Assembly: GCF_004770105.1 (NCBI RefSeq)
Contig: NZ_RQEY01000016.1
Location: 305,682 to 369,681 of the forward strand
Length of the DNA: 64,000 nt
Source of the DNA: Leptospira andrefontaineae
GTDB lineage: Bacteria; Spirochaetota; Leptospiria; Leptospirales; Leptospiraceae
Reading direction: 5' to 3'
Shown here: in pieces, positions 57,558-64,000 of the stretch
Numbering within the stretch: the first letter of the stretch is position 1
How the letters are laid out: every line of letters starts with the position of its first letter
Translations under genes and position numbers: made by a program
The notes under the pieces: model-generated
What the model saw: the letters and a program-made list of their open reading frames with translations, nothing else
Told to the model about the DNA's origin: nothing
The model's database searches: none

Positions 57558-58300
57558 TGACAAAACCGAAAATCTTAGGGGTTATACCCGCAAGATATGG
57601 AAGTTCCCGATTCCCAGGCAAACCATTGGCCAAGATCGGGGACCTTCCTATGATCGCCTGGACATATAAGAATTCTCTAAAGTCTTCTCTCTTACGCGAT
57701 GTTGTAGTCGCCACCGACGACGAACGAATACTAAAAATTGTTTCGGATAACGGTGGTAAGGCGGTAATGACTTCTCCCGATCATCCATCCGGAACGGATA
57801 GGATCCGAGAAGTTGCACTCAAATATCCTGACTCAGGGATTATAATCAATATCCAAGGCGACGAACCTGGAATAGAATCCGAACTCATAGACGGAGTTGC
57901 AAAACTCAAATTGGAAAGGCCGGATTGGGCAATGAGCACTGCGGCAGTTCGATTAGAAGAAAACGAGATCCAAGATCCGAATCGGGTCAAAGTGGTCCTG
58001 GACAAAAACGGAAAGGCGCTCTACTTCTCCCGTTCGGCCATCCCTAGCCAATTCAAAAAAACGGTCCCTGCTTATAGACATCTCGGGATCTACGGATACG
58101 ATAGAGACTTCTTACTTGGATATCCCGAACTTCCTCCAAGCGCGTTAGAAGAATCTGAATCACTCGAACAATTGAGAGCAATGGAAGCAGGACATTCGAT
58201 CGGAGTGTATATAACAAGTCGCGCAGCATTGAGTGTAGACACGCCTGAAGATCTGGAACTAGTAGTGAAAGATTTTAAGAAGAAGGGACTGATCCCTTAA
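57557..58300 (+). CDS. kdsB: 3-deoxy-manno-octulosonate cytidylyltransferase
   Basis: KdsB activates Kdo with CTP for LPS core synthesis. The 247-residue protein starts TKPKILGVIPARYGSSRFPGKPL (nucleotide loop) and has TDDERI, NIQGDEPGI (metal Asp), YRHLGIYGYDRDFL and LEQLRAMEAG, all typical. It is coupled by a TGATG overlap to fliL, so an LPS gene rides on the motility transcript. It overlaps the convergent STAS gene by 4 nt. Confidence 0.96.
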   Translation: MTKPKILGVIPARYGSSRFPGKPLAKIGDLPMIAWTYKNSLKSSLLRDVVVATDDERILKIVSDNGGKAVMTSPDHPSGTDRIREVALKYPDSGIIINIQGDEPGIESELIDGVAKLKLERPDWAMSTAAVRLEENEIQDPNRVKVVLDKNGKALYFSRSAIPSQFKKTVPAYRHLGIYGYDRDFLLGYPELPPSALEESESLEQLRAMEAGHSIGVYITSRAALSVDTPEDLELVVKDFKKKGLIP

Positions 58301-58635
58301 CTAAGAGCTTCTTGCAGAGTATTATGGATTAAAACGAAATCCGTAAGACCAACGATATCCATCACTTTTCTGAAATGATCGTTTAGACCTGCAAATTCGA
58401 TTTTAGAAGAAGATTCACTTGCTTTGGTGATCAAACTGATCAATGTCGCAAGCCCCGCCGAATTGATGTAAGACGTTCCGTGGAAATTCAAAATCACTCG
58501 GGTCCTACGCTGTTCTGGAATGGATTGGTATTTTCCTAAAATTTCGTCATCCGCCTCGGAGGTAATTTCTCCGGAGATATGGATTACCGGGACATTAGGT
58601 TCAAGATCCACGTTTATTTTGAATTCGTCAGACAT
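58297..58635 (-). CDS. STAS-domain anti-sigma-factor antagonist
   Basis: The 112-residue SpoIIAA-like protein has VPVIHISGEITSEADDE, VILNFHGTSYINSAGLATLI with the phosphorylatable Ser region (NSAG), and a C-terminal FRKVMDIVGL. It likely takes part in a partner-switch that releases a sigma factor; no kinase or phosphatase gene is adjacent. It overlaps the end of kdsB on the opposite strand. Confidence 0.88.
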   Translation of the reverse strand: MSDEFKINVDLEPNVPVIHISGEITSEADDEILGKYQSIPEQRRTRVILNFHGTSYINSAGLATLISLITKASESSSKIEFAGLNDHFRKVMDIVGLTDFVLIHNTLQEALS

Positions 58636-58724
58636 CTGCCTTATTTAGCACAAAAGACCTTCCCTCTCGAAGACAGTCAATCCCGTTTCCTGGGAAAAAC
58701 CGACCGCCTACTGGAAGTAATCCG

Positions 58725-58937
58725 TTAAACGTAGTGCTCTAATTCCTCCGGAGAAAGTCTGTCGAAAATCTGGCCGCATTGGGAACATTGAAATGCAACA
58801 GTAGTAGGTTTGGAAGAAATCCCGAAAAGGATCAAAAACCAGGCCCAATTACCGTAGGTTTTCACCTCTCTGGAAAGAGGGGATTTTCTGTCCGTTCCGC
58901 AACTGTCGCAATGTGGTAAAGAAGAGGATTGGCTCAC
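58725..58937 (-). CDS. small zinc-ribbon protein
   Basis: The 70-residue protein has two CxxC pairs (CDSCG near 10 and CSQCG near 50) that can bind one zinc, with a hydrophobic middle stretch (WAWFLILFG). Function is unknown. It may be co-transcribed with the STAS gene after a gap of 89 bp. Confidence 0.65.
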   Translation of the reverse strand: MSQSSSLPHCDSCGTDRKSPLSREVKTYGNWAWFLILFGISSKPTTVAFQCSQCGQIFDRLSPEELEHYV

Positions 58938-58995
58938 AAAGCTAGGTTGAAATGGGGGTGGAAAACTTCCAGAAGAAAAGTGGGAAAAAGTAAGA

Positions 58996-59017
58996 CGGGA
59001 GCCCTCTCGGACTCCCG
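58996..59017 (-). terminator. terminator of the cytochrome c gene
   Basis: CGGGAG and CTCCCG (with additional C-G pairing and a mismatch) form a hairpin 12 bp after the cytochrome stop codon, followed on the minus strand by TCTTACTTTTT. Confidence 0.6.
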
Positions 59018-59028
59018 AAGAATAAGGA

Positions 59029-59442
59029 TTAATTTTGATTCAGGTAAACTACGTACTTAGCGATTTTTTTCAATTTTTCGTCGCCTAAGAACTTGTAAGA
59101 AGTCATCACTGGGTTACTTGGAATTCCGTTATTCAAAGTTTTCAGCACTCCTGCTTCTGTAGGACCGTTTTTCCAATCACTAGCAGGTGCTTTGTAATTT
59201 CTTGGTTTTGGATTTAAGCTAGCCGCAGCAGCTCCGTCTCCAGCGCCTGTATCTCCGTGACATGCGTTACATCCGTTTTCAAGAAAAAGTTTTTTACCTT
59301 CTTCTATTTCAGGACTTAAAGTTGCTGCGCTTGCTACAGGTGCAGCTTCTTCTTTCGGCTTTTCTTTATCTCCGCAGTTCAATAGGAAGATGAGGGAGAG
59401 AATGGAAACAAAAAGGGAAATCAGGATTGCCCGAGTCTTCAT
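59029..59442 (-). CDS. c-type cytochrome lipoprotein
   Basis: The 137-residue precursor has a signal peptide ending LLNC (lipidated Cys23), an Ala/Glu-rich linker, and a cytochrome c domain with heme motif CNACH (58-62) and likely axial Met113 in NPVMTSY. It resembles small class I cytochromes that carry electrons to terminal oxidases or peroxidases. A TTGA-N6-TCAA box lies about 127 bp upstream. Monocistronic. Confidence 0.9.
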   Translation of the reverse strand: MKTRAILISLFVSILSLIFLLNCGDKEKPKEEAAPVASAATLSPEIEEGKKLFLENGCNACHGDTGAGDGAAAASLNPKPRNYKAPASDWKNGPTEAGVLKTLNNGIPSNPVMTSYKFLGDEKLKKIAKYVVYLNQN

Positions 59443-59568
59443 GGATTACTCCTTTATATTGGTTCCAACTTTCTCATTCAGAAAGAGAAAGCAAAGAACT
59501 TTTTGTCACGGTATTGTCGGCGCTGATTCCGCAAAGGATTTCGAGGAATATGGAGAATGAGTCGGAAA

Positions 59569-59582
59569 TTGACTTTTGTCAA
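59569..59582. promoter_or_regulatory. possible FNR/CRP-family operator
   Basis: TTGACTTTTGTCAA matches the TTGA-N6-TCAA consensus of FNR-type regulators and is a perfect TTGAC/GTCAA dyad. It lies between the divided minus-strand units, upstream of the cytochrome c gene. The eight fixed bases alone would be expected about once per window by chance, so placement is the main support. Confidence 0.4.
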
Positions 59583-59651
59583 AGTATCAGGAGCTGATTC
59601 TTAATATCGATTTCTAAGAATGGAAAACAATCGGACTTATTCGTTTTTTGT

Positions 59652-59690
59652 AAAACAAAAGCGGGGTAAGTCCCACCCCGCTTTCTTTTT
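59652..59690. terminator. bidirectional terminator after the SDR-thiolase-DUF35 operon
   Basis: GCGGGG (59661-59666) pairs with CCCCGC (59676-59681). An A-rich stretch (AAAACAAAA) on the left gives T-runs on the minus strand, and TTTCTTTTTT follows on the plus strand. It lies just after the DUF35 gene stop. Confidence 0.8.
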
Positions 59691-59694
59691 TAGA

Positions 59695-60054
59695 TCAAGC
59701 GGGTTTAAAAATAAATCCCGTAGAAGTTTCCGTTCTATCGAAAAGAACAGGCATATCGATCGAAACTGATTCAGTGACCGGTTTACCTTGGTATTCTCCT
59801 TCGATAATACTCATGGTTTTTGCACCTTCTTCCAGCTCGATGACTGCAAGAACGTAAGGTGCTCTTGGAGCTAAATGACCAAAACCGACATGAACTACAG
59901 TGTAAGTGTAAACTTTTCCTCTGCCTGAAAAAGTTTTGGCTTCTACATCTTCCGATCCGCAGCTTGTGCAAGAAACTACAGGATCAGTAGCTTCGAATCC
60001 GCAGGATTTACATTTTTTTCCGGTTAAAGAATGAGCTTCCATAATCTCAGCCAT
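59695..60054 (-). CDS. DUF35/OB-fold zinc-ribbon protein, thiolase partner
   Basis: The 119-residue protein has a rubredoxin-like zinc ribbon (CKSCG near 15 and CTSCG near 29) and an OB-fold (GRGKVYTYTVVH, APYVLAVIELEEGAKTMSIIEG). DUF35 proteins bind acyl-CoA and pair with thiolases or HMG-CoA synthase. Its ATG overlaps the thiolase stop by one base (TAATG), which supports a stable complex. Confidence 0.9.
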   Translation of the reverse strand: MAEIMEAHSLTGKKCKSCGFEATDPVVSCTSCGSEDVEAKTFSGRGKVYTYTVVHVGFGHLAPRAPYVLAVIELEEGAKTMSIIEGEYQGKPVTESVSIDMPVLFDRTETSTGFIFKPA

Positions 60055-61217
60055 TATTCCCCCCTCTGCAGAATATGCACTATACTAACTGCACCCGGGC
60101 CGCCTAAAACATGAGTTAAGGCAGTGCGAGCATTTGCAACTTGTCGTTTTTCAGATTGGTCTCTAAGCTGGTAAGTCATCTCTACCACTTGACCAACACC
60201 TGTAGCTCCAACCGGATGACCCTTTGCCTTTAAGCCACCTGAAGTGTTTACAGGAAGTTTTCCACCCAATCTGGTATGACCGTCTTTAGTGAACTGGCCG
60301 CCTTTTCCTTTTTCAACAAAGCCAAGATCCTCTATATTGATGATCTCAGTGATGGTGAAACAGTCATGACATTCTAGAACATCGATGTCCTTTCTTTCCA
60401 CTCCGGCCATTTTAAACGCCTCAGTAGCAGCTTGAACGGAAGCGGGGAAGCTTACAGAATCTTTTTTAAGAGCCACATTGAAATAATCTCCGCCTATTCC
60501 GGAACCTTTTACCACAACATAGTCTTTACGAACAGATTTTGCTTTTTCCTTGGTAGTGATCACAACGGCTGCAGAGGCATCTGTAACTAAGGAAACATCA
60601 TGAAAACCGAATGGAGTTGTTACCATTCTTGCCCTCATAATATTATTGAAAGAAATCTCTTTTTGTTTATGAGCAAACGGATTTAGGCTACCATGGAAAT
60701 AGTTTTTTTCAGCAACTGTCGCTAACATTTCCTTAGTAGTTCCGAACTCATGCATATGGCGGATTGCGTTTAATGCAAAACCGGAAGGACCGGAAATACA
60801 ATATCCGCCTTCTACATCCTGGTCCTGGCCCCTTGCTACGATTTCCATAGTGGTTTCAGGATCTAAACCGTTCATTTTTTCTACGCCCAGAACTAAAACC
60901 GTATCGTATAAACCGGATGCAACAGCAAGAACACCTTGTCTCATTGCAATCCCACCGGAAGCACATGCTCCTTCGGTACGGATTGCGGGACGATCGCCTA
61001 ACCCAAGTAAGTTGGCCGCATAAGAGCCCATTGTGTTCTGAGCGTTAAACTCATTGCCAGCGTAGTTCCCGACATAAACAGCTTGGATTTCTTTTCTGTC
61101 TATACCTGAATCTTTGATAGCACCGTTACCAGCTTCGGTAACTAGATCGCGTAAGGTTCTGTCTTTATGATTACCGTGGACAGTTTCATAAGCCCCGATG
61201 ATTGCTACTTCTCTCAT
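60054..61217 (-). CDS. thiolase-family protein (SCP-x/acetyl-CoA acetyltransferase-like)
   Basis: The 387-residue protein has the active-site Cys85 in TEGACASGG, CHDCFTITEI with the second Cys/His region, and NTSGGLKAKGHPVGATG with the catalytic His. This sequence style (DUF35 partner, ECHDCFT) matches SCP-x-like and archaeal thiolases rather than FadA. It likely makes or cleaves beta-ketoacyl-CoA in concert with the SDR encoded just upstream (10-bp gap). Confidence 0.9.
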   Translation of the reverse strand: MREVAIIGAYETVHGNHKDRTLRDLVTEAGNGAIKDSGIDRKEIQAVYVGNYAGNEFNAQNTMGSYAANLLGLGDRPAIRTEGACASGGIAMRQGVLAVASGLYDTVLVLGVEKMNGLDPETTMEIVARGQDQDVEGGYCISGPSGFALNAIRHMHEFGTTKEMLATVAEKNYFHGSLNPFAHKQKEISFNNIMRARMVTTPFGFHDVSLVTDASAAVVITTKEKAKSVRKDYVVVKGSGIGGDYFNVALKKDSVSFPASVQAATEAFKMAGVERKDIDVLECHDCFTITEIINIEDLGFVEKGKGGQFTKDGHTRLGGKLPVNTSGGLKAKGHPVGATGVGQVVEMTYQLRDQSEKRQVANARTALTHVLGGPGAVSIVHILQRGE

Positions 61218-61227
61218 GATTAACTCC

Positions 61228-61995
61228 TTACATTCCGATACCGGCGCCGCCGTCTACTCTCAAGAAAACACCGGTGATATAAGATGCTTTATCGGAAAGG
61301 AAAAATTCAACAGCGTTAGCAATCTCTTGTTGAGTTCCTGGTCTTTTTAAAGGGATGAACATAGGATCGGTAAGTTTTTTCTGAACTTCTTCAGGAAGAG
61401 AAGCAGTCATGTCTGTTTGTACATAACCAGGGCAAACCGCATTTACTAAAACGTTTCTACCTGAAAATTCTCTCGCAGCAACTTTAGTAAGAGCGATCAC
61501 CGCAGCTTTAGAAGAAGAGTAGTTCGCTTGTCCAGGTTGACCTGAAAGACCGGAAAGAGAAGAAATGTTCACGATCCTGCCAGAAGGAGCTTTTAAAAGA
61601 AGTTTAGAAGCATACTTGGTCATCAAGAACACACCTTTCGCGTTCACATCCATCACGAAATCATACTCTTGTTCGCTCATTCTGATAAAAAGATTATCTT
61701 TTAGAACTCCTGCGTTGTTTACTAAGAAGTCCAGTTTACCGAATTTCTCTTTAACAGCATTAATAGCAGAATCGCAGTCTTCCGGTTTAGTAACGTTTAC
61801 TGGAATACCCAATGTTTTAACGCCGAATTCCTTAGCGATATCAGCAGCCGCTTGCTCGATATGTTCTTTATTTAAGTCTACTACGACTACATCTCCACCA
61901 TCTCTTGCGATAGTATTGGCGATAGCGCGACCTAAACCTCTTGGAGACGCAGCTCCCGTAACTAATGCAACTTTACCTTCGAATTGTTTTGCCAT
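61228..61995 (-). CDS. FabG-like short-chain dehydrogenase
   Basis: ATG 61995 is chosen because GAGGGATCC lies just before it; the frame is open further upstream but without an RBS. The 255-residue classical SDR has [18 protein letters not shown] (NAD(P) motif with insertion), [12 protein letters not shown] and YSSSKAA (catalytic Ser, Tyr, Lys) and a C-terminal VDGGAGIGM. It probably reduces or oxidises 3-hydroxyacyl thioesters and acts with the thiolase that follows. Confidence 0.93.
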   Translation of the reverse strand: MAKQFEGKVALVTGAASPRGLGRAIANTIARDGGDVVVVDLNKEHIEQAAADIAKEFGVKTLGIPVNVTKPEDCDSAINAVKEKFGKLDFLVNNAGVLKDNLFIRMSEQEYDFVMDVNAKGVFLMTKYASKLLLKAPSGRIVNISSLSGLSGQPGQANYSSSKAAVIALTKVAAREFSGRNVLVNAVCPGYVQTDMTASLPEEVQKKLTDPMFIPLKRPGTQQEIANAVEFFLSDKASYITGVFLRVDGGAGIGM

Positions 61996-62326
61996 TTGGA
62001 TCCCTCTTATGTCCTCGGATAACGAATTTTTAAACTTTCGGATCGTACAGATAGAATTCGATCTGTTTGAAGTAGAACGATTGTTCTGGTAAAAGATGGA
62101 TTGTACCTGGATTCCCGACAAGAAAAATTCATCAGAATATAAGTCTTTGAAACAGTGTTCGTTTTTGTTGAACATTTGTTCGCAGATTGCAAAGGGAATA
62201 GGAATTGTGTGCGAGTGAGAGTTGTCCGAGAGATATGTCTCATTTTAATGTCGAATTATCTTTAATAAAGCTCGGCGTAAGCGATAATATATTATAAAAA
62301 TAGAATATACAATTAGGGGATAGTTT
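61996..62326. other. intergenic region upstream of SDR operon
   Basis: No gene is supported in these 331 bp. An open frame continues the SDR gene upstream for 60 codons but has no RBS and unlike composition. The AT-rich end (GATAATATATTATAAAAAT near 62283-62302) could hold promoters firing to the right, and the rest may hold the leftward operon promoter. Confidence 0.5.
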
Positions 62327-62488
62327 TTGGCCGGGAAGGACAGTGGGATTGAGACTTACTTAGTAAAATTGATCCGAGGTATAAGTGAAGGCATCGATGT
62401 TGGTTATAAAATTCATGGAAGAGTTTCAGTTACCCTGAATAGGGTAGGCATATTCATTAAGGACTACGTTGAATTTAGAATGAAGTGA
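62327..62488 (+). CDS. possible 53-residue small protein
   Basis: TTG 62327 follows AGGGGATAG, a usable RBS, and opens a 53-codon frame ending TGA. The product (ETYLVKLIRGISEGIDVGYK...FRMK) is basic with alternating strands and no signal. A -10-like AT stretch lies 30-40 bp upstream. It could be a real small gene or a relic; no homologue is known to me. Confidence 0.4.
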   Translation: MAGKDSGIETYLVKLIRGISEGIDVGYKIHGRVSVTLNRVGIFIKDYVEFRMK

Positions 62489-63037
62489 TTTATATACTTT
62501 TCATCTCTTGATTGGGATCAAGAGGAGGGGAGAGGTTTTATAATTTGATTCCCGAACTATTTTTGGGAAAATCGATTTTTTATAAATAAATAATTTCCTA
62601 ATTTTCAAATTTAAATATTATAAAAATATAAAATTTCAATATTTATGGAAAATTCGGCTCTCTAATATCCCATATTAGGATAATGTAAAATATCCGTTAT
62701 GGGATAGTCGCATATCGGAGCATGTTATCCCTTTTGAGTCAGAATGTTCCCGAATTTTTTACGTTAACTCAATTTTGTCGTCATAACGGTCTGTTTTCTC
62801 AACGTTGCCCGATTTTTTTTTTAGTTTGGCGCAAAAAATTGGACAAAAAGTGGAACTTTTTCGAAACGTCCATTCAAACGCCCAAGTTGTGTCTGCATTC
62901 GAAGACGAATCTGGCAGAACTGTGAGTAAAAATTTGAACTCAGTCAAAAAAGGCGACTTACGTCGAAAATTTGTCCGGGGCGTTTTGTATTTTGGATTTG
63001 GTTCTCTTAAGTGAGGGGAAACCCGGAGGTTCGTTCG
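62489..63037. other. AT-rich leader region of the terminal lipoprotein gene
   Basis: No convincing gene is seen. It contains a very AT-rich tract (about 62575-62645), two similar dyads, TATCC-N7-GGATA at 62666-62682 and TATCC-N6-GGATA at 62691-62706, and another GTTATCC near 62724. Short frames at 62722-62925 and 62805-63014 lack good signals. The region probably carries the lipoprotein gene's promoter and operators. Confidence 0.5.
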
Positions 63038-64000
63038 ATGTTCGATTTTATCGTTAGGATTGTTGTTAGGAAAGTTATTTTAACTTCGGTTGTACTTTCC
63101 TTTGTAGGTTGTTTAAGCGATTGGGGCTTTGGCAGTGGAGATGTGGATTTGAAAAAAGCCACATGGCTCGTTGCGGAAAAAGTCCCTCTAGTGGTGGATA
63201 AAGGGGGAGTTCCTGTCGGAGGCGGGAATGGCGGCACCGTTACACCTGTGAATGGTTTGTTCAACTTAAAGCCAGGAACTAAAGTAAACGCTCAAGCATT
63301 AGGTGGAGCGATCGATCCAACTGGAACAACCATCGTGAACGATTTCGACGGTGATGGAATATTAAATGTCAACGAAACTACTACCAACGTTTGGGTAGCC
63401 GATTATCCGGAAATTGACACCGTTGTTGCTCCTCCAATCACTATGAAGATTGCAATTTTAAAAAGTAGTACAGGTGAAAGCGACGAGATTGTTAGTGAGA
63501 TTAATTCGGATGATTTAGCATCTACAAAGAGCGAAGGTTCCGAGTCGATGCATCAGAATGAAATAAACCTTCGAACTGTACAATTCCAAGATCAATACAA
63601 AAAAGAATACGAGCAATCACAGGAAAACTCAGCTACATATAGTTTAAAGGCTAGTGCTACTGTTCCAGTTCTTGCCCAAACAAGTTTGGAATATACTCAG
63701 TCTACAACAAACAAATGGTCGAAAAGAGCCTTGGATGAAGCGACAACGACTAAATGGGCTGATAAACCTTTTAAAAATGATATTGATAAAGAAGCAAAGT
63801 CCGTTAAGTCAGACTCCGCTAGCCAAAAAGCGAGAAAGTATAGATCCGAAAAGACCTCTAAAATTAACGAAACCTCAAAAGTGGAAGCAAATGCTGGTTA
63901 TGTAAGAGCAGCCCTATATATAAAAAATAGATCTGTAAATATGCCGGTGAAACTCAGCAATATCTTATGCACTCTTATGTTCGAAGATGCTCGAGGGAAT
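63038..64000 (+). CDS. large lipoprotein, 5' part (runs off the window)
   Basis: ATG 63038 follows CGGAGGT with 7 nt spacing. All 321 codons to the window edge are open. The signal peptide ends FVGC (lipidated Cys25). The mature part has a Gly/Val-rich linker, a calcium-binding type-3-repeat string DFDGDGILNVNE (about 109-120), a WVADYPEIDTVVAPPITMKI block and a long Ser/Lys/Thr/Gln-rich region (about 180-290). It resembles a Leptospira lipoprotein family (LIC12048-type, from memory), probably surface-related. Confidence 0.82.
   Translation, partial: MFDFIVRIVVRKVILTSVVLSFVGCLSDWGFGSGDVDLKKATWLVAEKVPLVVDKGGVPVGGGNGGTVTPVNGLFNLKPGTKVNAQALGGAIDPTGTTIVNDFDGDGILNVNETTTNVWVADYPEIDTVVAPPITMKIAILKSSTGESDEIVSEINSDDLASTKSEGSESMHQNEINLRTVQFQDQYKKEYEQSQENSATYSLKASATVPVLAQTSLEYTQSTTNKWSKRALDEATTTKWADKPFKNDIDKEAKSVKSDSASQKARKYRSEKTSKINETSKVEANAGYVRAALYIKNRSVNMPVKLSNILCTLMFEDARGN

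Noticed and set aside
61996..62175. 60-codon N-terminal extension of the FabG-like SDR
   Set aside because: The extension has no RBS and unlike composition, while ATG 61995 has GAGGGATCC just before it and gives a standard SDR start.
62722..63014. Two overlapping frames of 67 and 69 codons before the last lipoprotein gene
   Set aside because: They have weak or no RBS, unusual composition and mutual overlap; the region reads better as a leader.

Overview
The window reads as chromosomal DNA of a Leptospira species (spirochaete). Supporting traits are the moderate GC content (low 40s percent by eye), the density of lipoproteins with relaxed spirochaetal lipoboxes (LITNC, LLNC, TFITC), OmpL47-type repeat proteins, a periplasmic-flagellum motor operon (flbD-motA-motB-fliL) beside an LPS gene (kdsB), and many Leptospira-style hypothetical genes. 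No phage, transposase, CRISPR array or rRNA was found. The GC level would fit the group once called 'intermediate' leptospires, but the species cannot be fixed from sequence reading alone.

Layout. 0-5 kb: end of an unidentified gene overlapping a small membrane protein, ssb, a divergent hisI-like gene, mltG, and a long acyl-CoA dehydrogenase of methylsuccinyl-CoA-dehydrogenase layout. 5-11 kb: ilvD on the minus strand and a divergent ethanolamine cluster (permease, eutB, eutC) with no microcompartment genes. 11-20 kb: small lipoproteins, an AsmA-like and a TerB-like protein (minus), then metG, glnD and a GH13 alpha-glucosidase (plus). 20-26.6 kb: AidB-like acyl-CoA dehydrogenase, DUF4846 protein, trxA, an SDR39U1-type epimerase, a CPBP protease and a MarR-GNAT fusion. 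26.6-27.3 kb: two exact tandem 202-bp repeats, each starting with the 3' end of tRNA-His, abutting tRNA-His, tRNA-Arg and tRNA-Pro. 27.3-30.4 kb: minus-strand run TPR-surE-YIP1-sppA. 30.4-38.6 kb: envelope and secreted proteins, including a LysM-FecR protein and two OmpL47-repeat proteins. 38.6-39.2 kb: a gene-free, repeat-rich stretch ending in a perfect 24-bp palindrome before a thioesterase-marR operon. 40-49.9 kb: mostly small membrane, redox and hydrolase genes, including map. 49.9-53 kb: ftsQ-ftsA-ftsZ (minus). 53-58.3 kb: MCE/MlaD protein, glycosyltransferase, flbD-motA-motB-fliL-kdsB. 58.3-62 kb: STAS protein, a cytochrome c lipoprotein and an SDR-thiolase-DUF35 operon. 62-64 kb: AT-rich spacer with a possible 53-residue gene, then a large lipoprotein gene that runs off the window.

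By function, the window covers cell division (ftsQAZ), envelope building (mltG, kdsB, MlaD), motility, fatty-acid and acyl-CoA metabolism expected of an organism living on long-chain fatty acids (two dehydrogenases, thioesterase, SDR, thiolase/DUF35), nitrogen and amino-acid metabolism (glnD, ilvD, eutBC, hisI-like) and translation (metG, map, three tRNAs).

The most unusual signals are the tRNA-His-derived tandem repeat, whose first copy also supplies the stop codon of the MarR-GNAT gene; a 16-bp palindromic repeat family at six intergenic sites; the 24-bp palindrome in front of the thioesterase-marR operon; and a HisI-like protein lacking part of the usual metal-binding motif.
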